Assembly (NCBI RefSeq): GCF_021730395.1
Contig: NC_069361.1
Coordinates: 75,959,001 to 76,023,000, forward strand
Direction: 5' to 3'
From: Mercenaria mercenaria
Lineage: Eukaryota > Mollusca > Bivalvia > Venerida > Veneridae
Length of the DNA: 64,000 nucleotides
A program made the position numbers and the translations under genes. The notes under the pieces are model-generated. The model worked only from the letters and a program-made list of their open reading frames with translations. It did no database searches and was not told the DNA's origin. Positions 22,401 through 36,454 of this stretch are shown here, piece by piece; position 1 is the first letter of the stretch, and every line of letters begins with the position of its first letter.

Positions 22401-25400
22401 TTAGGTTCTTTCAGCGACAAAAATTGCAGAGTTATGGGACTTTGTTTCTTGTTAACATACTATGTACATACAGTCTGCATATGCAATCTTTTGCGTGCCT
22501 AATCTACCAAACCCTTACACACAATTTAATGAAACTTCACACAAGTGATCAGTACCAGCCCTAGTTGTGCATGCTGCATGTTACATTCTTTTAGATAAAT
22601 ATTCTGCATAGTTATGGGACTTTGTTTTTTGTTACTATACTGTATACATACAGTCTATATACATACAGTCCACATAATTATGCAATCTTGTGTGAGTCAA
22701 ATTGCAATGTACTGTGTCAGTGCATGCAGGGGGTACATTCATCACCTTTAGTGATAGCTCTAGTTTTTCTTGCTAATCACGTTTAGAATTGATCGTTGAG
22801 ACAAATAAATTTGGGCATTTTCTGACATAAAGTTCATAACGTCACAGTAATGCCGGTACTATGTGATGTCACCTTAGAGAACGCTATTTTAGACAAGGTT
22901 TTTCCCTCGGGGAAAGACAGGAATATCTATCCCCGGCACGTGTTCGGACAAACCAGGTTGGCAAGAATATAAAATCTTACTTAACTGCCTACAAGTGTAA
23001 GACGGGGGTTTTCCCTACCCGAGGGACAGTGTGGAATGGAAAACCGAGCGTTAGCGAGGTGTTTTTATCCAATAAGTCCCGAGGGTTGGAAAAACAGCTG
23101 TCTTACACAGGCAGACATTATTCCTTGCCTATTACATTCAAAATAGATCGTGGAGACAAATAGAGTATGATATTTCCTAAAATTATTTATAAAGTTTATG
23201 ACGTCACAATAGTGCCAGTACAATGTGACATCATATTAGTGCACGCTATTTTATATCCCCGGCGAGTGCTCGGACAACTGTTTAATTTCCCCGCTGGGTA
23301 AGCTAGACAATATTTGTTAATACATCGAACCATGCTCCACTTTGAAAAGAAAAACGCATATCCCAGTTGCACTCACATACAGGAATATCTATCCCCGTCG
23401 AGTGCTCAGACAAATTCACACTTTCCCCGCTGGGTAGGCACGAAAATACTTGCTCTGAAGTAAATAGAAAATCTACGTCGGACCATGCTCCAGTTAATAA
23501 AACAAACGCATATATCCCAGTTCCACTCACATACAGACTACTTTTCTACTTTCTCCTGAAAATTATTCAGTTATTTGATATATAAATGCTTCTTAAAGTA
23601 CTTCAGTGTTCAGAACAATACGTAAACGCAAAATTAATGCTTTGTTTACTAATTGCTGTACAGGTATAGTGCATATTTTCTGACCTGGCAGAAATATTTA
23701 TAGAAAGGTCATCAATGGGCCATTCTATCGTTTAGTTTAGGGTAATCGGCTACATCATTAGATTTGGTTTCAATCCGTACGAATAAATCCGATTGCACCA
23801 AGTTACCTATTTATTTTAATGGTACAACCTGTACTAAAAATATCTCCGCCAGGTCAGAAAATATGCATTATAAAGACGAAGACCAAAATTCTTATCAATT
23901 TTAAAGAAATCTTTAAAAAAAGTTGACGTCCAAATAACTCACATGAATCCTTTTTTTAAAATCTTAAATCAAGCTTCTAATCAACTTGTAAAGGAAAAAA
24001 TTATATATATATTTACAAAGCATATTCAGTTAAATATTCAGAATAAAAATATAGACAATCTAATTAAGACGTAAGAAAATAATCATACATTCTTTCTTTT
24101 GACATACTTTATATATTATATATCATTTTTTACTAAATTGCAGTTTTGAAGTAATTTATGCAATAGATTTATTATGCAATATATTTATTATGTTTATACA
24201 TTTTCTCACGTTTTAACAGATAATTTATGCATTTTAACACGGAGGAATAACTAATGTGCATGTTTCTTATTATCTTGCAATGTAATAGATACCGCATGTG
24301 GACTGGACTTCAATGTAGCACGATGTCAGTCAATAAACTTAAGGATAACTCTTACCGCATTTTACTGTGTCAAGTCATCGGAGCTAAAGGGAATGGGGGC
24401 CTTGCTGCTCAAAACAAACTGAAGTCATGAAATCAACTGGAGTCATGGAATGCACCGGAATGGTTTCTATAAATCAGTCTAAAGACGTTCAGTATGATTT
24501 TTTAATGACAGGCAACCAAGTGAAAAATACAGCATGTACTTCCTTTTGTTTTTGTCTCTCTAAACCTATTAAAATAGAATTGGAAGAAAGAAAACTAACT
24601 GGATCATGCAATAAAATATTTTGGGTCGCGGCGTTTTTTATGCCCCCAGCATCTACTGATGCGTGAGGCATGTCCGTCCGTTCGTTAGTTCATTCGTTCG
24701 TCAGTCCGTACGAGGTTAACCAAATGGGACCGTTTCGTCTAGCATCAATACCCCTTACTAGAATGACTTGATACTAATGCAGATGTAACCTGTGACCATT
24801 CCTCATCTTCAGACATCACCTGACCTCAGTTTGATCTTGACCTTGACCTCATTTTGGACTTAGGTTGCTTTATATGGACCATCTCTTGGTTAACCAAATG
24901 GGACCGTTTCGTCTAGCATCAATACCCCTTACTAGAATGACTTGATACTAATGTAGATGTAACCTGTGACCATTCCTCATCTTCAAACATCACCTGACCT
25001 CGGTTTGACCTTAACCTTGACCTGGTTTTGGAGTTAGGTGCAAAATCTATCGACAAGGATGCCACTGGGGTCATCAAGCGTTTATTGAACGCAGCTCCTT
25101 GTTTTTTGTTGTTTTTTTATATATTTGTTTTGTTTTTGGGGTTTTTTTGGCGTCCGTCGCAGGAGGGGAACCAATGTTTTACTTTAGGCCCAGTAAGTCT
25201 CGAATAAGAGGATCTGTGCTTGGCATTTATTTCGTAGACACCTTTACTCTCTTTATATAAAAAATAACTGTATTTTCTGCTGATGATATTGACATAGATA
25301 AACAACAACTTTTGTAAAAATTAAATGACAATGGTTCTTTTAATGCATAATAATAGTGATACTGATAACAATAGACTAGTAAATCTATTCTACAATGACA

Positions 25401-28400
25401 CAATTAAGGCCATATGGTAGGCACCTAGGTAACTGCCAAGAATGTCTCTTTGAGAGACGTTGACACTTCTTTTTTCTTCAACGTAACAATTATCGTTCAA
25501 AGATTTATTCAGTGTCACCTAAACATATGTTTTGCAAAGGGATTGACTGAGATGTCTGTTGCTACAGAATGAACATTTATGCACAGTTTGTAAACATTTG
25601 AAAAGGAACCCATTTAAAAATTACATATAGCAAAAATAATGTCACGCTTAAAATTAATGAATAAAATGCCAAGTAATGTCGCCTCTACTTTATATTTCAA
25701 CAATAGTTGTTTTTTCTAGGCTTTGGTATAAATTTATTTCTCAATAATTCGAAGCGCACTTATAAAAAGTACGCCATCAATGCAAAAAAAGAAAAAGTAA
25801 CTACAGCTTTTCGTTGTTGCGTAATCTGGAGCAACACTGTTGAGGCCACGTCTTCTTGAAACTTGGCCAGAATGCTAATCTTGATGATGTCAGTATCCAG
25901 TTTGAATCAGGGTCATGTAGGATAAAAAACTAGCTCGTCAGGTCAAATCAAAGGAAAATCTACTTAACACTGTAGAAGCCACATTTATGACCATATCTTA
26001 ATGAAACTTGTTCAGAATGTTAACATTGATGATCTTTAGGTAAAGGTTGAATCTGGGTCAGGTAGGGTCAAAAACTAGGTCACCAGGTCAGATCAAAGGA
26101 AAAGACTGTTAACACTCTAGAGGTCACAAGTTTGGCCCACTCTTAATGAATCTTGGTCAGAAAGTTATCCTCAATGAAATCTTAGACATTTTATAAAGCT
26201 TGTTAACACTCTAGAGGTCACAATTTTGGCTCAGTTTTAATGAAACTTGATCAGAGTGTTACTCTCAATAAAATCTTAGAAGAGTTTGATATTTGGTCAT
26301 CCGGGGTCAAGAACTAGATCACCATGTCAAATCATTGCAAAAGCTTGTTTACACTATAGAGGCCAAATTTATTACTTATCTTCATGAAACTTGGCCGGAA
26401 TGTTAACCTTCATCTCAAGGTCTAGTATGAATCTGGGTTATGTAGGATCAAAAACTAGGTCAAAGGAAAAGCTAGTTAACACTGTAAAAGACCTCGTTTA
26501 TGACCATATCTTAAGGAAACTTATTCAGAATGGTAATCTTGATAATCTTTAGTTAAAGTTCGAATGTTGGTCAGGTAAGGTCAAAAACTAGGTCATTAGG
26601 TCAAATCAAAGGAAAAGCTTGTTAACACTCTAGAGGCTAAATTTATGACTGTATCTTCATGAAACTTAGTCAGAATGTTAATCTTGATGATCTTTATGTC
26701 AATTTCGAATCTTGGTCATATGGGTGTCAAAAACTAGGTCACCAGATAAAATCAAAGGAAAAGCTAATTAACACTGTAGAGGCCGCATTTATGACCATAT
26801 CTTAATGAAACTTGGTCAAAATGTTAATCTTTAAGATCTTTAGGTCAGTAGGTCAGTTGAGCGATACGGGGCCTTCATGGCCCTCTTGTTTTTGTTTTTG
26901 AAGCTTTAGCAAAGAAATTTGTCCAAGCGAGCGTTGAATTTCTCTACTTCAAATATTTCACTGCAGATGAAAGAAATTAATTTATTTACATGTAAATATG
27001 TTGGCATTCATCGAAAAGTTTGGGACGTACTTGTCATCCTTGGAATTGGAAATTATGGTTATCCTGTTAAAATATGAACATTTAAGTCACTTGTAATTTA
27101 TTTTCGGTTAAACTTGTAATATTCAATTTCACAGTCAAGATACAGAATGCAGGAATATTTTACACATTCGTTAAAGGCAGTCTCCTTTTCAATAAAAATG
27201 TTCTTTTTCGTCGTAATCCTACTTATTGTCTGGAGCATGTGCGCTATCTTACATGGAACAGTAACATTAACCGGAACACAAACCCGCTGCTTTCATGTCA
27301 CTCTTAGCTTTTACTGCATTTGTAAGTTTCCTTTTTAAGAGAATCACAATTTAAAGAATTATTTTGAACATAAAGCACCATTATTTTCTGCAACCTAACC
27401 TTTGATTGAATAAATTCTCGAAGCATTATTTCTATTTTCCCAACACATCATCCCTTTTATTTGAAACTGATCCACCACCATTCTTTATTTCAACTGTAGT
27501 ATAATATTGTTCAGTACTTGCTCCATCCAACTTTATCAATCTTTTTACCGATTTTTCCGACATAGTTATCTATGTCTTCCATTACTCTGCTTTTCTCTCC
27601 AATTTTATTATGCTGAACATTCTTTTCAAAAGCTTTTCTCATTCCATTATACATTTTCTCGCTACGTTCTCCCCCCTTAGTTTTAACATACATTTCTTCG
27701 TAATACAGACCTCATTCCAGATATCATTGCGTTAAAGTCAACACATATACATAATTGTTGTATCCCTGAAACATAGATGAACTTGGCCTAAAGAGTATCA
27801 AAAATGTAATTACAGTCAATCAAAGGGTGGCAAATGACAGACACAACATAGAAAAAAATCTAGCAGATAACATATAGACATGAATTTAAGTCATATTATC
27901 AATTTTAGCATTTTTTACACAGCCACGTACTATTAAAATCAGACATCAGCATTTAATAGAAAAATGTTTTCTCTTTTATCTTTTAGATTGATTCGCTGTA
28001 CCGAAGAAAACTGTGTGATGATTTTGACCAAAAGAACATTAACTGTTATGTTGCATATACTGATAAAGTTCAAGTTGGTAGCAACAATCTTATTCAAGAA
28101 TATGATGGTTCGAAGCTGAACGATCTTCTTCTAAGCTATCATACTAGTCTGACAGACGCCTTTGAAAATCTTAATAAAGTCAAAGTGGACATTGAAACCA
28201 CAACGAGACATCTAGAAAATACTAAGAGAACGCTTCAGGAAAAACTAAAAGAACTTCAACAGACAAAATATGATCTCGAATCAACATCGGAAAAACTTAG
28301 TTCTACCAAGTCTGAACTAGAAGGAACAGCAACAAGACTAGAAGAACGCACCCGATTGTTACAGGTTGATAATGTGGCAGCTATTATTTTAAAATAAAAT

Positions 28401-31400
28401 TATGAGAAGTACAAATGTATATAACCATTGAACTTGCACAGTTTAATTTAAATATCAATGATAAAATGTGCAAAACGAATGTGCGATCAGATACTTTAGT
28501 TTTGTACAAATATCCAACTGTGTTGCAAAATCTTATAGTTTCACCCGAAGATAAAATCTTGTTAACAGGGCATAAGAAGTCAGCTGCAAATGTCAGCTGC
28601 AAATACTTTTTTGGTTACTACATGTACTTTAGAGAAAAAAATCTTGGCGTCATTTTTGGAGTCCATTTAAGCTGTTGCTAGCTGCCGTGAGGAGTGTTGC
28701 GTTTCAGTGTATTTCATACTTTATAGTTTCTCCTAAGCGTGAGAGGTGTTGCGTTTTCCATTACCTTTAATGAACATAGTCAGTTTCAAATCGAATATGC
28801 CTTTATCTTGCTTGATCGCGTTCTATCCCTATGTTTTCTTATAGATTTTCTTGTAAAGTACCTGAGTTAGTTATTAAAAATTTGAAAATGATACTTGACC
28901 GATTTTATTAAACCGGAAGGCACGATGGAAAAATATGCTTTGTGATTATCATACTAGATAAGGTCCTTGAAATTTTAATTGCAGGAACTGGTCGAAGACT
29001 TGAAGGATATAAAGGAAAATGATAACAACCAGACTCTAAAACTGAAATACACAATCGGTCTTACAGAGTCACCGCTGATGACAAATTGCATCAATGAGCT
29101 AAAGAAATTAGATAAACAAGACAGGAAGTACCATTTTGCTGACGTCCCCGATAAAGCCAAGTTCGGTGTCATGAGAATTTTACGAAAATACTGCCAGAAA
29201 GGTATATGTTGTCATGCATTCGTACAAGCCGGTTTGGCTATTGATTTATACTTATTTTCTTTCTTGAAAACAACCCATAAAAATTTATTCTGGCCAATAA
29301 TAGTCATCTTCAATTTATTGCCGTTGAAACAATCAATTTGTATTTAAGTATATTTATTTTAAAAAAGAAAGAAAGAAACCTATGCATTAATTCACTCTGC
29401 ATGTGAAATTTCTCTGTTCCGGGTCAGTGAATAGCTTGTTAAAGTCGCTGCTGATTTATCAAACAAAAACAGACATTTAATACAACAATGATATACCTCT
29501 CCCAGTGTGTTATACTGTAGGTGCTGGTTTATAAGATATCTCTGAATCTATTATTTTTTGTGCCTTGCCGGTTCGACTGTAAAGCTAGGAACCCTGCTGT
29601 AAATTGCCACGTACAGTGTATGACTTTTTTAATTTTAAGAAGAAATAATTGTACGGGCGTCATGACATGTTTGCAATAAAGACGCTTTTGGGGTAGCGTT
29701 GTAACCCTTGGTCTGAAACGCTTTTTTATATCTAAAACAAGCATCTGCTTCTCAGGATGATGCGTACTTATTTAAACATTCCAACATCTCTAGATCCGAA
29801 GCTTACAAATGCAGAGTTTGCACAGATTTTGGGAATAGATGCATATGATATTGAAGAAGACGCAATATTGAACGAAGACAATTGCACATGGATTCTAACT
29901 AAGTGGGTCCATACATCCCCAAAAAACGACAACGAAGCGTTGTGCGAGCAGCTGCCAAAACTTAAACAGTATGGTTCAGGTAATACTGGTGTCTACTATG
30001 AAACAGTATCTTCATAAAACCTGCTGTATGTACATACATAGAAGGAATTTATAAAGAATATACATTTCAGTTTGTCCATTTGCCTGCCCATTCGGCTGTC
30101 GCGGATGTCTGTCCTTCAGTTACAGAGGTTGATCTTGCTTTGAAATTTAAAGTTCAACTTTTTTTATTGATGAAACATGGTTAATAGATAGTTGGCAATA
30201 TGGAAAATATGCAAGTCTTTCTTTCACCTTTTGTTTCAAGAAACTGATTGCATCTTGATATTTAAGAAATAATTTATTGCAAAACCGTGTTTTACACTGT
30301 TTATAAATGTTGGGCAATTATACGTCGGTGTAATAATTTCACGAGGGCGCAGTCATTTCCGCCCGAGAGTAATGATAGTGTTTAAACAAGGTTTTGCTAT
30401 AAATTATTTAGGTTCTAATATATCTTTTATTGTAAAATTTAGATGGCATATGGTAGAACTGTTTACTTGCGCATTTATGGCGCCAAATGGTAGGTCGCCA
30501 CGCTCTTTCGTTTATAAACGCCAGGACCGGAAATGGTAATACGTTTTGCGGAATAGTTCCATTAGGGCGCAAATGATGGCGAAATATTCTGCACAGCTAA
30601 TAACCAACTCAGTGTTTGTGTAAAAAAAGGACATCGGACATTATGCTAGGGATTTTGCCCTAAGTTCAATGCTATTTCTTGACTTCAATAGCTGATAGTT
30701 TTATATAATGGCTTCAAATACTGATAAATAAGTTATATTCCTATCAAACTGTCACAAAAAATAATTTTATTTCATATTCGTTTACTTGAAATTCTAACAG
30801 TTTGTAACTGAGGGTCATATTTTTGAAAAATTAAAATGTGTATTTTTAGTTTAAAAAAAAGGGTTGGCATTTAAGGTATGTCTTCTATGAAATATTTTAA
30901 CACAATAAATAAACTTATACCATGCAGATTATCAGTTTTATTGACATTTTAAAAAATAAACGAAAAGGAAAAAATAAAAGTGGAACAAAACTTTTGGTCC
31001 CCTAACTGTACTTTAGTTATTTCCACCCGAGTGCCCATGATAACCGATGCATTGATCATAGCCTATTGTTTGTTTTCTATACATCTATTGCTATACTGTA
31101 TTTACACATGTGCAATACTGACCGGGCATTATGTGGAGGATTATTATTGAATACATGCAGTGGTGTAGCTGGCTATACATTGGCGTAGTTGGCCTTTTTC
31201 AGTTGAAGCAGAGGGGTGCAGGAGACTGCCTATTCCACTGTGAGTTCAGGGGTGCCTTACTTTTAGCATTTTATATCAGTGGAACAGACCTTCACTAGCT
31301 AGTATCAACTTTTATGTAGATATTCTTTGGGTGTTTGTGTTAGTTCTTTGAGGTCCTTACTAGTATTTCGTTTGGCTTCGAAATAAGTTTCAGACGTGTG

Positions 31401-34400
31401 AGCGAAATGATGTTAATTCTGGGGGTGTCAGTTTTATTTCTGGGCGATTCAGTACTAGTTCTATGGGCGTCAGTGTTAGTTCTGGAAGCAACAAAGTCAG
31501 TTAGGGGGTCAGTTAGGGAGTTGGTGTTTGGTGTAGTTCTGTTAAGTATATAGGACGCTAGATCGAATAAAAGCAAATGTTGTTCTTAAAATGCATTCTA
31601 GGTTCGCTTCAGTTGTGTCCTACAAAATGTAAAAAAATTGCCCTAAAGTGGCATTATTCCTATAGAAGTTCGTCTATATCTCATTGTCATGTTTACGTTG
31701 AAGACACATATATATGTAATTTGTCTAAGCCACTTGCTTAGTTCTTGATTTACGACAGACGCAGTTGTGTTAATCCTGATGACACTCAATCGACGGGCTT
31801 AGACTGTCAAGAGGTAACAGATCTGATTGAAAAATTCATAAAATAAACTTATAAGAATCAGTCTGCCTTCTAGCTTGACTTTCTATATTCGCTATTTATT
31901 TAGTTTAGTGTTTTCTATGCTTGCAATATTTACAAAAATGAATAAAGCTGTAGATACGTAAATTTTAAGAAACACATGCAGTAAGTGCCAAATATAGACC
32001 TTTTTACAGAGAGCTACTTCCTTGGCAACGGGAAACAATTTTCGCGCATGCGCACTCTACGTAGGGCAAAAAGACATTACTGCACAATATAAATTACGTT
32101 AGAGTTATATTGTATTTTAATCTATTCGATCAATAATGGTTTGTTTTATAGTAAATATCCACCGAAAGACAAAGGAAAATATATGTAGATCTTAGCAAAC
32201 CCACAGCTTTAACTTATGCGCATTATCATTGATGATTTTAGATTAATAGACGCAATTTTGATCTCGACAAATTTAGGTTAAGAAAAATAAAGAATGATAT
32301 TTTCCATGAATTAATTAGGTAATAACAAAGACTTTGTTTTTTTCCTAACGTGGTCTCACATAACTTACTACATTTCGCAATTAGCTTACATGATACTTAA
32401 AATATAATTAAAAGTCGAAGTTGAAAATTAACAAAGGTCAGTCTTTGGTTTTGTATCCAATTATTCTCAAATGGGGATCAATTCATTCAGTACTCAAAAA
32501 TAATAATCATCATCTTAAAATTGTTGTAATACATTTTCAATATGAAAATGATCCAGCATGTACACACAAGAAACAAAAATAAATAGAGATTTATGTCAGG
32601 TATTTTCCTTCGGTGTGTAGCAACAGTCCTTGATTTGATTCATATCTTACGAATTTCGATTTTTTTGTAAATGCACTTTCATCGTTTTAAAAGGAAATGT
32701 CCATTAAAGTTCCAACGTATCTTCTTATAGATTTTAAAATACTAGATGTCACGTGAAATGTTTATTTTTTTGTTCACAAAACAGCTGCTCCGCCACGTGA
32801 TATATCAATCCGAGTGCGTTCTTTTAATGGTATTAATGACCCAAGGCATTTATGTATATCACATCAAAGCCATCTTATTTGCTTCAGTGACTTTTATGAT
32901 CCGCTCTAATTAGGGGACACTTTAGAAATTAAGTTACGGTCTTGATTACCCAGGTGATCTATGTTTTATCATGTTATTTACATAATAGTTACGCAATGAT
33001 TTCCGGTATATCACTTAAAATAGCAATTTCAGTGACATGGAGCCGCGACCCCAAAGTATGTAGATGTCATTCAAGACGGAGAAAAAGAAATATATAACAA
33101 CTATTAGAAGTTGTGGGAAAAATAGATGTAATGAAATAAATATTAAGAATATTAAGAATAAAGCAGGATTTTCAGGTAAGATATGATTAATTAACATGCA
33201 TGTCTTTAATCAAAGTATACTGTATAATAAATTACATTACTGAAATTATCTTAATAATGGCAAAACAATTCGTAATAAAATGATAATTTTATGTAGGTTT
33301 TCTTATCGTTGAGAGTTCTTTTGCCACACGTAAAGAGCGCATGCGCGTTAAAATCAAAACATCCGTGGGTTAGCATGAGCAACCAATAACTCGTGTAAAA
33401 TCATCTATTTATGTAAAATTCATTTGCTGACACCCTGTACGTAGTTTCTTTTTTCATTTTAAACACTTTTCCCCCTGTGACGAAGTACCATTTTTGCAGC
33501 ATATGCATATAATAATTATTTACAAAGGCATGTGAAATATTTTGCTGCGTCACTGGGGGGAAAGATGTTTAAAACGTAGAAATGATTTATGTTCATATCT
33601 TAATAGAAAAGAATGAGAAATGTCTACAAAGTCTTCTTTTTTGTTCGTAAACTTGTAAAATAAAGTCGCATTTATCAAGAAATGGTCTTCAACTATCGTT
33701 ACTATGCAATTTCAGAAGTCTAGCCCTATGTCACTTTTTCCTTAATTGGATAGGCAATCTGAATAGGAAAATGTCCGAGGTCCTTTTTCCACACAGTTAT
33801 GCTATGTAACATTTCGTTTTAAACATGTTTTAAGTAAAATATTTGATCAAATTTGAAATGCGTACATGGCGCTAAATATCACGTTGACGCTTATTTTCAA
33901 TACAGGAAACCCGAAGGCTTTTCTGTCTGTAGTTAATGAGTTAATGTATATGAATATATTAAACAGAGCAAAGTAAAATCTATATATCTTTGGACTTAAG
34001 AATATTTTCTGTTTAAGCACTGGTTTGGTGTTGTTGTTACAGTTTTGTTGTTGTTATTCATTACATCACTACCTGTACCAGCCTGTTTCGCAGTGAAGAA
34101 TATGATTGGTCAATAAAACAAATAATATTTATCAGACAAAAATCCTATGAGAGTGGCTTTCAATTAGTTGACAAATTGATAAAAGTATTTTGTAAGGTTA
34201 GGGAACAAACTTGCCTTTCACGCTTATTGTGCTGACGTATTTATGCCACGCCTGACGATACGTGGGTGAAATGTAAAAAATCATGTTTAAAACCATTGTG
34301 AAGACATGAATTAAAAAAAAAAATACGGTCAAAATTATCTCTAACTCTCTAACACAAGATTTTACCTTTATTTTTATTCTAGTGCTACTGTGGCGCAAGT

Positions 34401-34988
34401 GAAAAAAATGTTATGTACATTTAATTAAGATATATTTTTAAAGATTTTCCTTGATTCCTAAATTTCATTAATATAATACAATGCCGGTCAAGAACTAAAA
34501 ACATCATGCGAAAAGAGCAGTTTATGCGGAGAGCAGTTTATGCAGAAGGACCACAATTACTGTAACCGTCGAATACGTAGCGGTTTGTTTCATATTATTT
34601 TTGAAAAGACACATTATAATTATATTTTGTATTCAAACTTCCATGTGCATTAACATTTCTTTAACCTTTTCTTGTAATTATTCTAGTTTATGGAACCCTT
34701 GGGTCAATGACATATGACGGAAGTGTGAGCCGTATATCTTTAGCTGGTATTGAAGAACAAAAGGCAGAACTGTTACAAGAAATGAGGAACATTTCAGTTA
34801 GTGTGCAAAATGCTGAAACGACTTTTAAAACAGAAATGCAAGTTTTAAAGAGAGGTCAGACACAGCTGGGACAGGACTTGAAGGAAACAATCAGCTTGGA
34901 GCACCAAAGGTCCGTCGGTGAAATTAAAAGTCTTGTTTCTTCCAGTACGACAAAAGAACCTTCCGATATAAAGTTGCCAACCCCTTGA
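19427..34988 (+). CDS. Gene B: RHIM-containing coiled-coil/death-fold-like protein, type II (5' end unresolved)
   Basis: Exons: about 19427-19870 (left border uncertain), 27987-28364, 28985-29201, 29794-29979 and 34687-34988. The phases 0, 0, 1, 1 match gene D exactly, and the total is about 500 residues. The first exon has no in-frame ATG near its start, so an upstream exon is expected or lost. It is Ser/Arg-rich (SSCASGASSAG, then RRRLSTTSRTSTGSKSS), then a Lys/Glu coil. Exon 2 carries the RHIM core VQVG in DKVQVGSNN, then a long heptad coil. Exons 3-4 are helical; the second part (EFAQILGIDAYDIEED, then CTWILTKWV, then ALCEQLPKL) resembles death-domain helices. The last exon is a coil ending IKLPTP. 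The acceptor at 29793 was chosen because the earlier CAG at 29755 gives a phase clash and stop. Introns hold repeat arrays. Confidence 0.78.
20028..20950. repeat. Tandem array of about 130-bp repeats in intron 1 of gene B
   Basis: About seven units of a bivalve-type repeat with GACCTAGTTTTTGACCC, CAGATGACCCATATTCAAAC, CAATCATTCTGACCAAATTT and ACAGCCTCTATCGCATACAC. It ends with ACAGACAGACGGCAGACAGA and CACCTGAGCATTGTTCAGGT near 20880-20950. Around it (about 19915-19990 and 20956-21290) are pieces of a second repeat with ATGCTCCGGACATG and GGAGATAATTAAA. Confidence 0.8.
21440..21690. repeat. MITE-like repeat, related to 22975-23115
   Basis: Shares CCGAGCGTTAGC(A/G)AGGT, TTTTATCCAA, TCCCGAGG(A/G)TTGG and AAAACAGCTGTCTT with the stretch at about 22975-23115. 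Both look like copies of one inverted-repeat element whose ends contain GTCTTACACAG-like bases. Confidence 0.55.
21690..22760. repeat. Tandem array of about 178-bp repeats in intron 1 of gene B
   Basis: Four close units and a diverged fifth share CAATCTTGTGCGCACCATCT, TTAATGAAACTTCACACAAG, GTTGTGCATGGGGCATGTTA and GCAGAGTTATGGGACTTTG. The head (TGTACCCCCCGACAACAAAG) and tail (GGGGTACATTCATCACCTTT) suggest one element with internally amplified units. Open frames in it are shadows of the repeat. Confidence 0.85.
22790..23530. repeat. Diverged direct duplication, intron 1 of gene B
   Basis: Two related segments (about 22790-22980 and 23140-23290) share GGAGACAAATA-like, TATGACGTCACAATAGTGCC-like and TATCCCCGGC(A/G)(C/A)GTG motifs. 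A third piece with ATCTATCCCCGTCGAGTGCT follows to about 23530. Confidence 0.55.
23590..24640. other. Intron 1 of gene B, AT-rich filler
   Basis: No exon, RNA or clear repeat recognised. The frame at 24427-24666 lacks motifs and is not called. Confidence 0.4.
24645..25100. repeat. Two-unit tandem repeat (about 180 bp)
   Basis: Two nearly identical units contain GTTAACCAAATGGGACCGTT, CGTCTAGCATCAATACCCC, TGTGACCATTCCTCATCTTC and TTGACCTTGACCT-type phrases. They are preceded by a CCGTCCGTTCGTT run and a TATGCCCCCAGCATC head. Confidence 0.8.
25835..26895. repeat. Tandem array of about 165-bp repeats in intron 1 of gene B
   Basis: About six diverged units with AAAACTAGGTCACCAGGTCA, AATCAAAGGAAAAGCTTGTT, TAACACTCTAGAGG and TTAATGAAACTTGGTCAGAA. 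It ends GAGCGATACGGGGCCTTCAT followed by GGCCCTCTTGTT, the same tail style as the arrays at 45696-47616 and 51070-52110. Confidence 0.85.
28068..28079 (+). other. RHIM core VQVG, gene B
   Basis: Codons for V-Q-V-G in TDKVQVGSNNLI, the same tetrad as human RIPK3 (VQVGDNN). The coil that follows is the longest of the four genes. Confidence 0.75.
30267..34686. other. Intron 4 of gene B with a small MITE and filler
   Basis: 30267-30410 is a short inverted-repeat element (ends AAATAATTTATTGCAAAACC and a diverged complement). The rest has no recognised exon. GCGCATGCGC palindromes (NRF-1-like) occur near 32043 and 33337 in an inverted similar context. The remaining open frames have no motifs. Confidence 0.45.
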
Positions 34989-36360
34989 AACATCTACTTG
35001 CGAGTAGTAGATTAAAAACTTTATGGAATTGTAAAATATCAGCGAAAAAAAACTTAGGAGAAAAGTTGTAAAATATTGGTTCAGGAAGTATATTTCGAAA
35101 AGAAATAAAATTGCTTAGATGTGTACGTGCGCGCCTGCGTGCAGCCTGCGTCTTGTAAATTACTCAAGTGTGTGTGTGTGTGTGTGTGTGCGTGCGTGCT
35201 TGCGTGCGTGCGTGTGTGTGTGCGACTTGTGAGTTTTAAAATATATACATTCAAGAATTTTTAAAAGCGCAACATTGAAATACTTCATATATAAATAACG
35301 TCAACGTCACCTTTGAAAACATTTTGCAACGCAACAATCAATTCAAAGTTTTTAAGTGGTCACTATTTTCATTATTTAATAATGTCACGACTTTTTAGAT
35401 ACGTATGTATGATAGCGATGAACATAAATATATACACACAAGGTAAAATATAAATAGTTTAGACGATAAAAATCAAAGAGGAACACAAAAGGAGCTCCTC
35501 TTTGCAGTGATCAATGGCAAAAGTACTACTTGATCATTTAAACACCGTTAATCTTGTATCAAAGCTCACTCATAATTCCCACCATACTAACTTTTCTGAA
35601 GCTATAGGACAATGTAAATAATAGTTATCCCCAACAAAGGAATCCTTTACACTGGCAATGGTGACAAAAAGCACGACATATTAATATACTTCAATATTTT
35701 GTTTATCATAAAATTATTGACTTTTAGAGGTGTCGATATGAAAATTTATGGACTTTGAAAATGTGATATCGACCGAGGGCATAGTCCGAGGTTAATATCA
35801 CTTTTCCCATGTCTTTAAATCCTCATGCTGACCGAAACTAGTATCACTGAATCCAACAATTGAAATGTTATTTGAAAAAAGTTCGATTTGCAGCATTTGG
35901 ACATTTTTCAAATATTTTGGTCTAAAGCTTTTTACGGCATCACCTTGCTACGACGTCAAAAACTATGACGTCAATACTGCTCGTAGTCGTTGCGTGCGTT
36001 TGCACCGCTTACAAGTCAATACGATGTTAATCATTAATCATATGACTGTGTTTCAGACCAATGGAAAGGGCTAATCATATAGATTCATTGATAAGTATAA
36101 ATCCGCCATTATAAGTATCGTCGTTTTGACGTTAAGTGACTTCTGTCTAAATTGTTTATCTTGGAGGAAGCATGAAACGTTGACAAAATACACTGTAAAA
36201 ATTGTTAATATCGTTTTGGTGTAGATCTTTTTAGTATCATACCCCACGATATATGATTATCCTATGAGGATGTATTTGTATATTTTGTTAATTGATTGTT
36301 TTAAACTTGTAACATTCTGGCCTTATCAAATAATCTGGAACTCGTTTATTCAGTTTCCTT
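34989..36360. other. 3' flank of gene B and intergenic
   Basis: Contains a TG/CG simple repeat (35168-35224) and a small imperfect palindrome near 35740-35815 (GTGATATCGACCGAGGGCAT and inverted partner). The frame at 35865-36074 is not supported. Confidence 0.45.
35168..35224. repeat. TG/CGTG simple repeat
   Basis: An alternating GT run with interspersed CGTG units. Confidence 0.9.
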
Positions 36361-36454
36361 GAAGTATCTGAAAGTAACGACAAAGTTCATGCAATCAATG
36401 TAACTGACAGTGAAAATATGACAATGTACGTGCATTGTGTGTATAAATAAGCTT

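Noticed and set aside
29756-29793. Earlier acceptor (CAG at 29755) for exon 4 of gene B
   Set aside because: It would join phase-1 exon 3 to an immediate stop codon; the acceptor at 29793 restores the frame and matches gene D.
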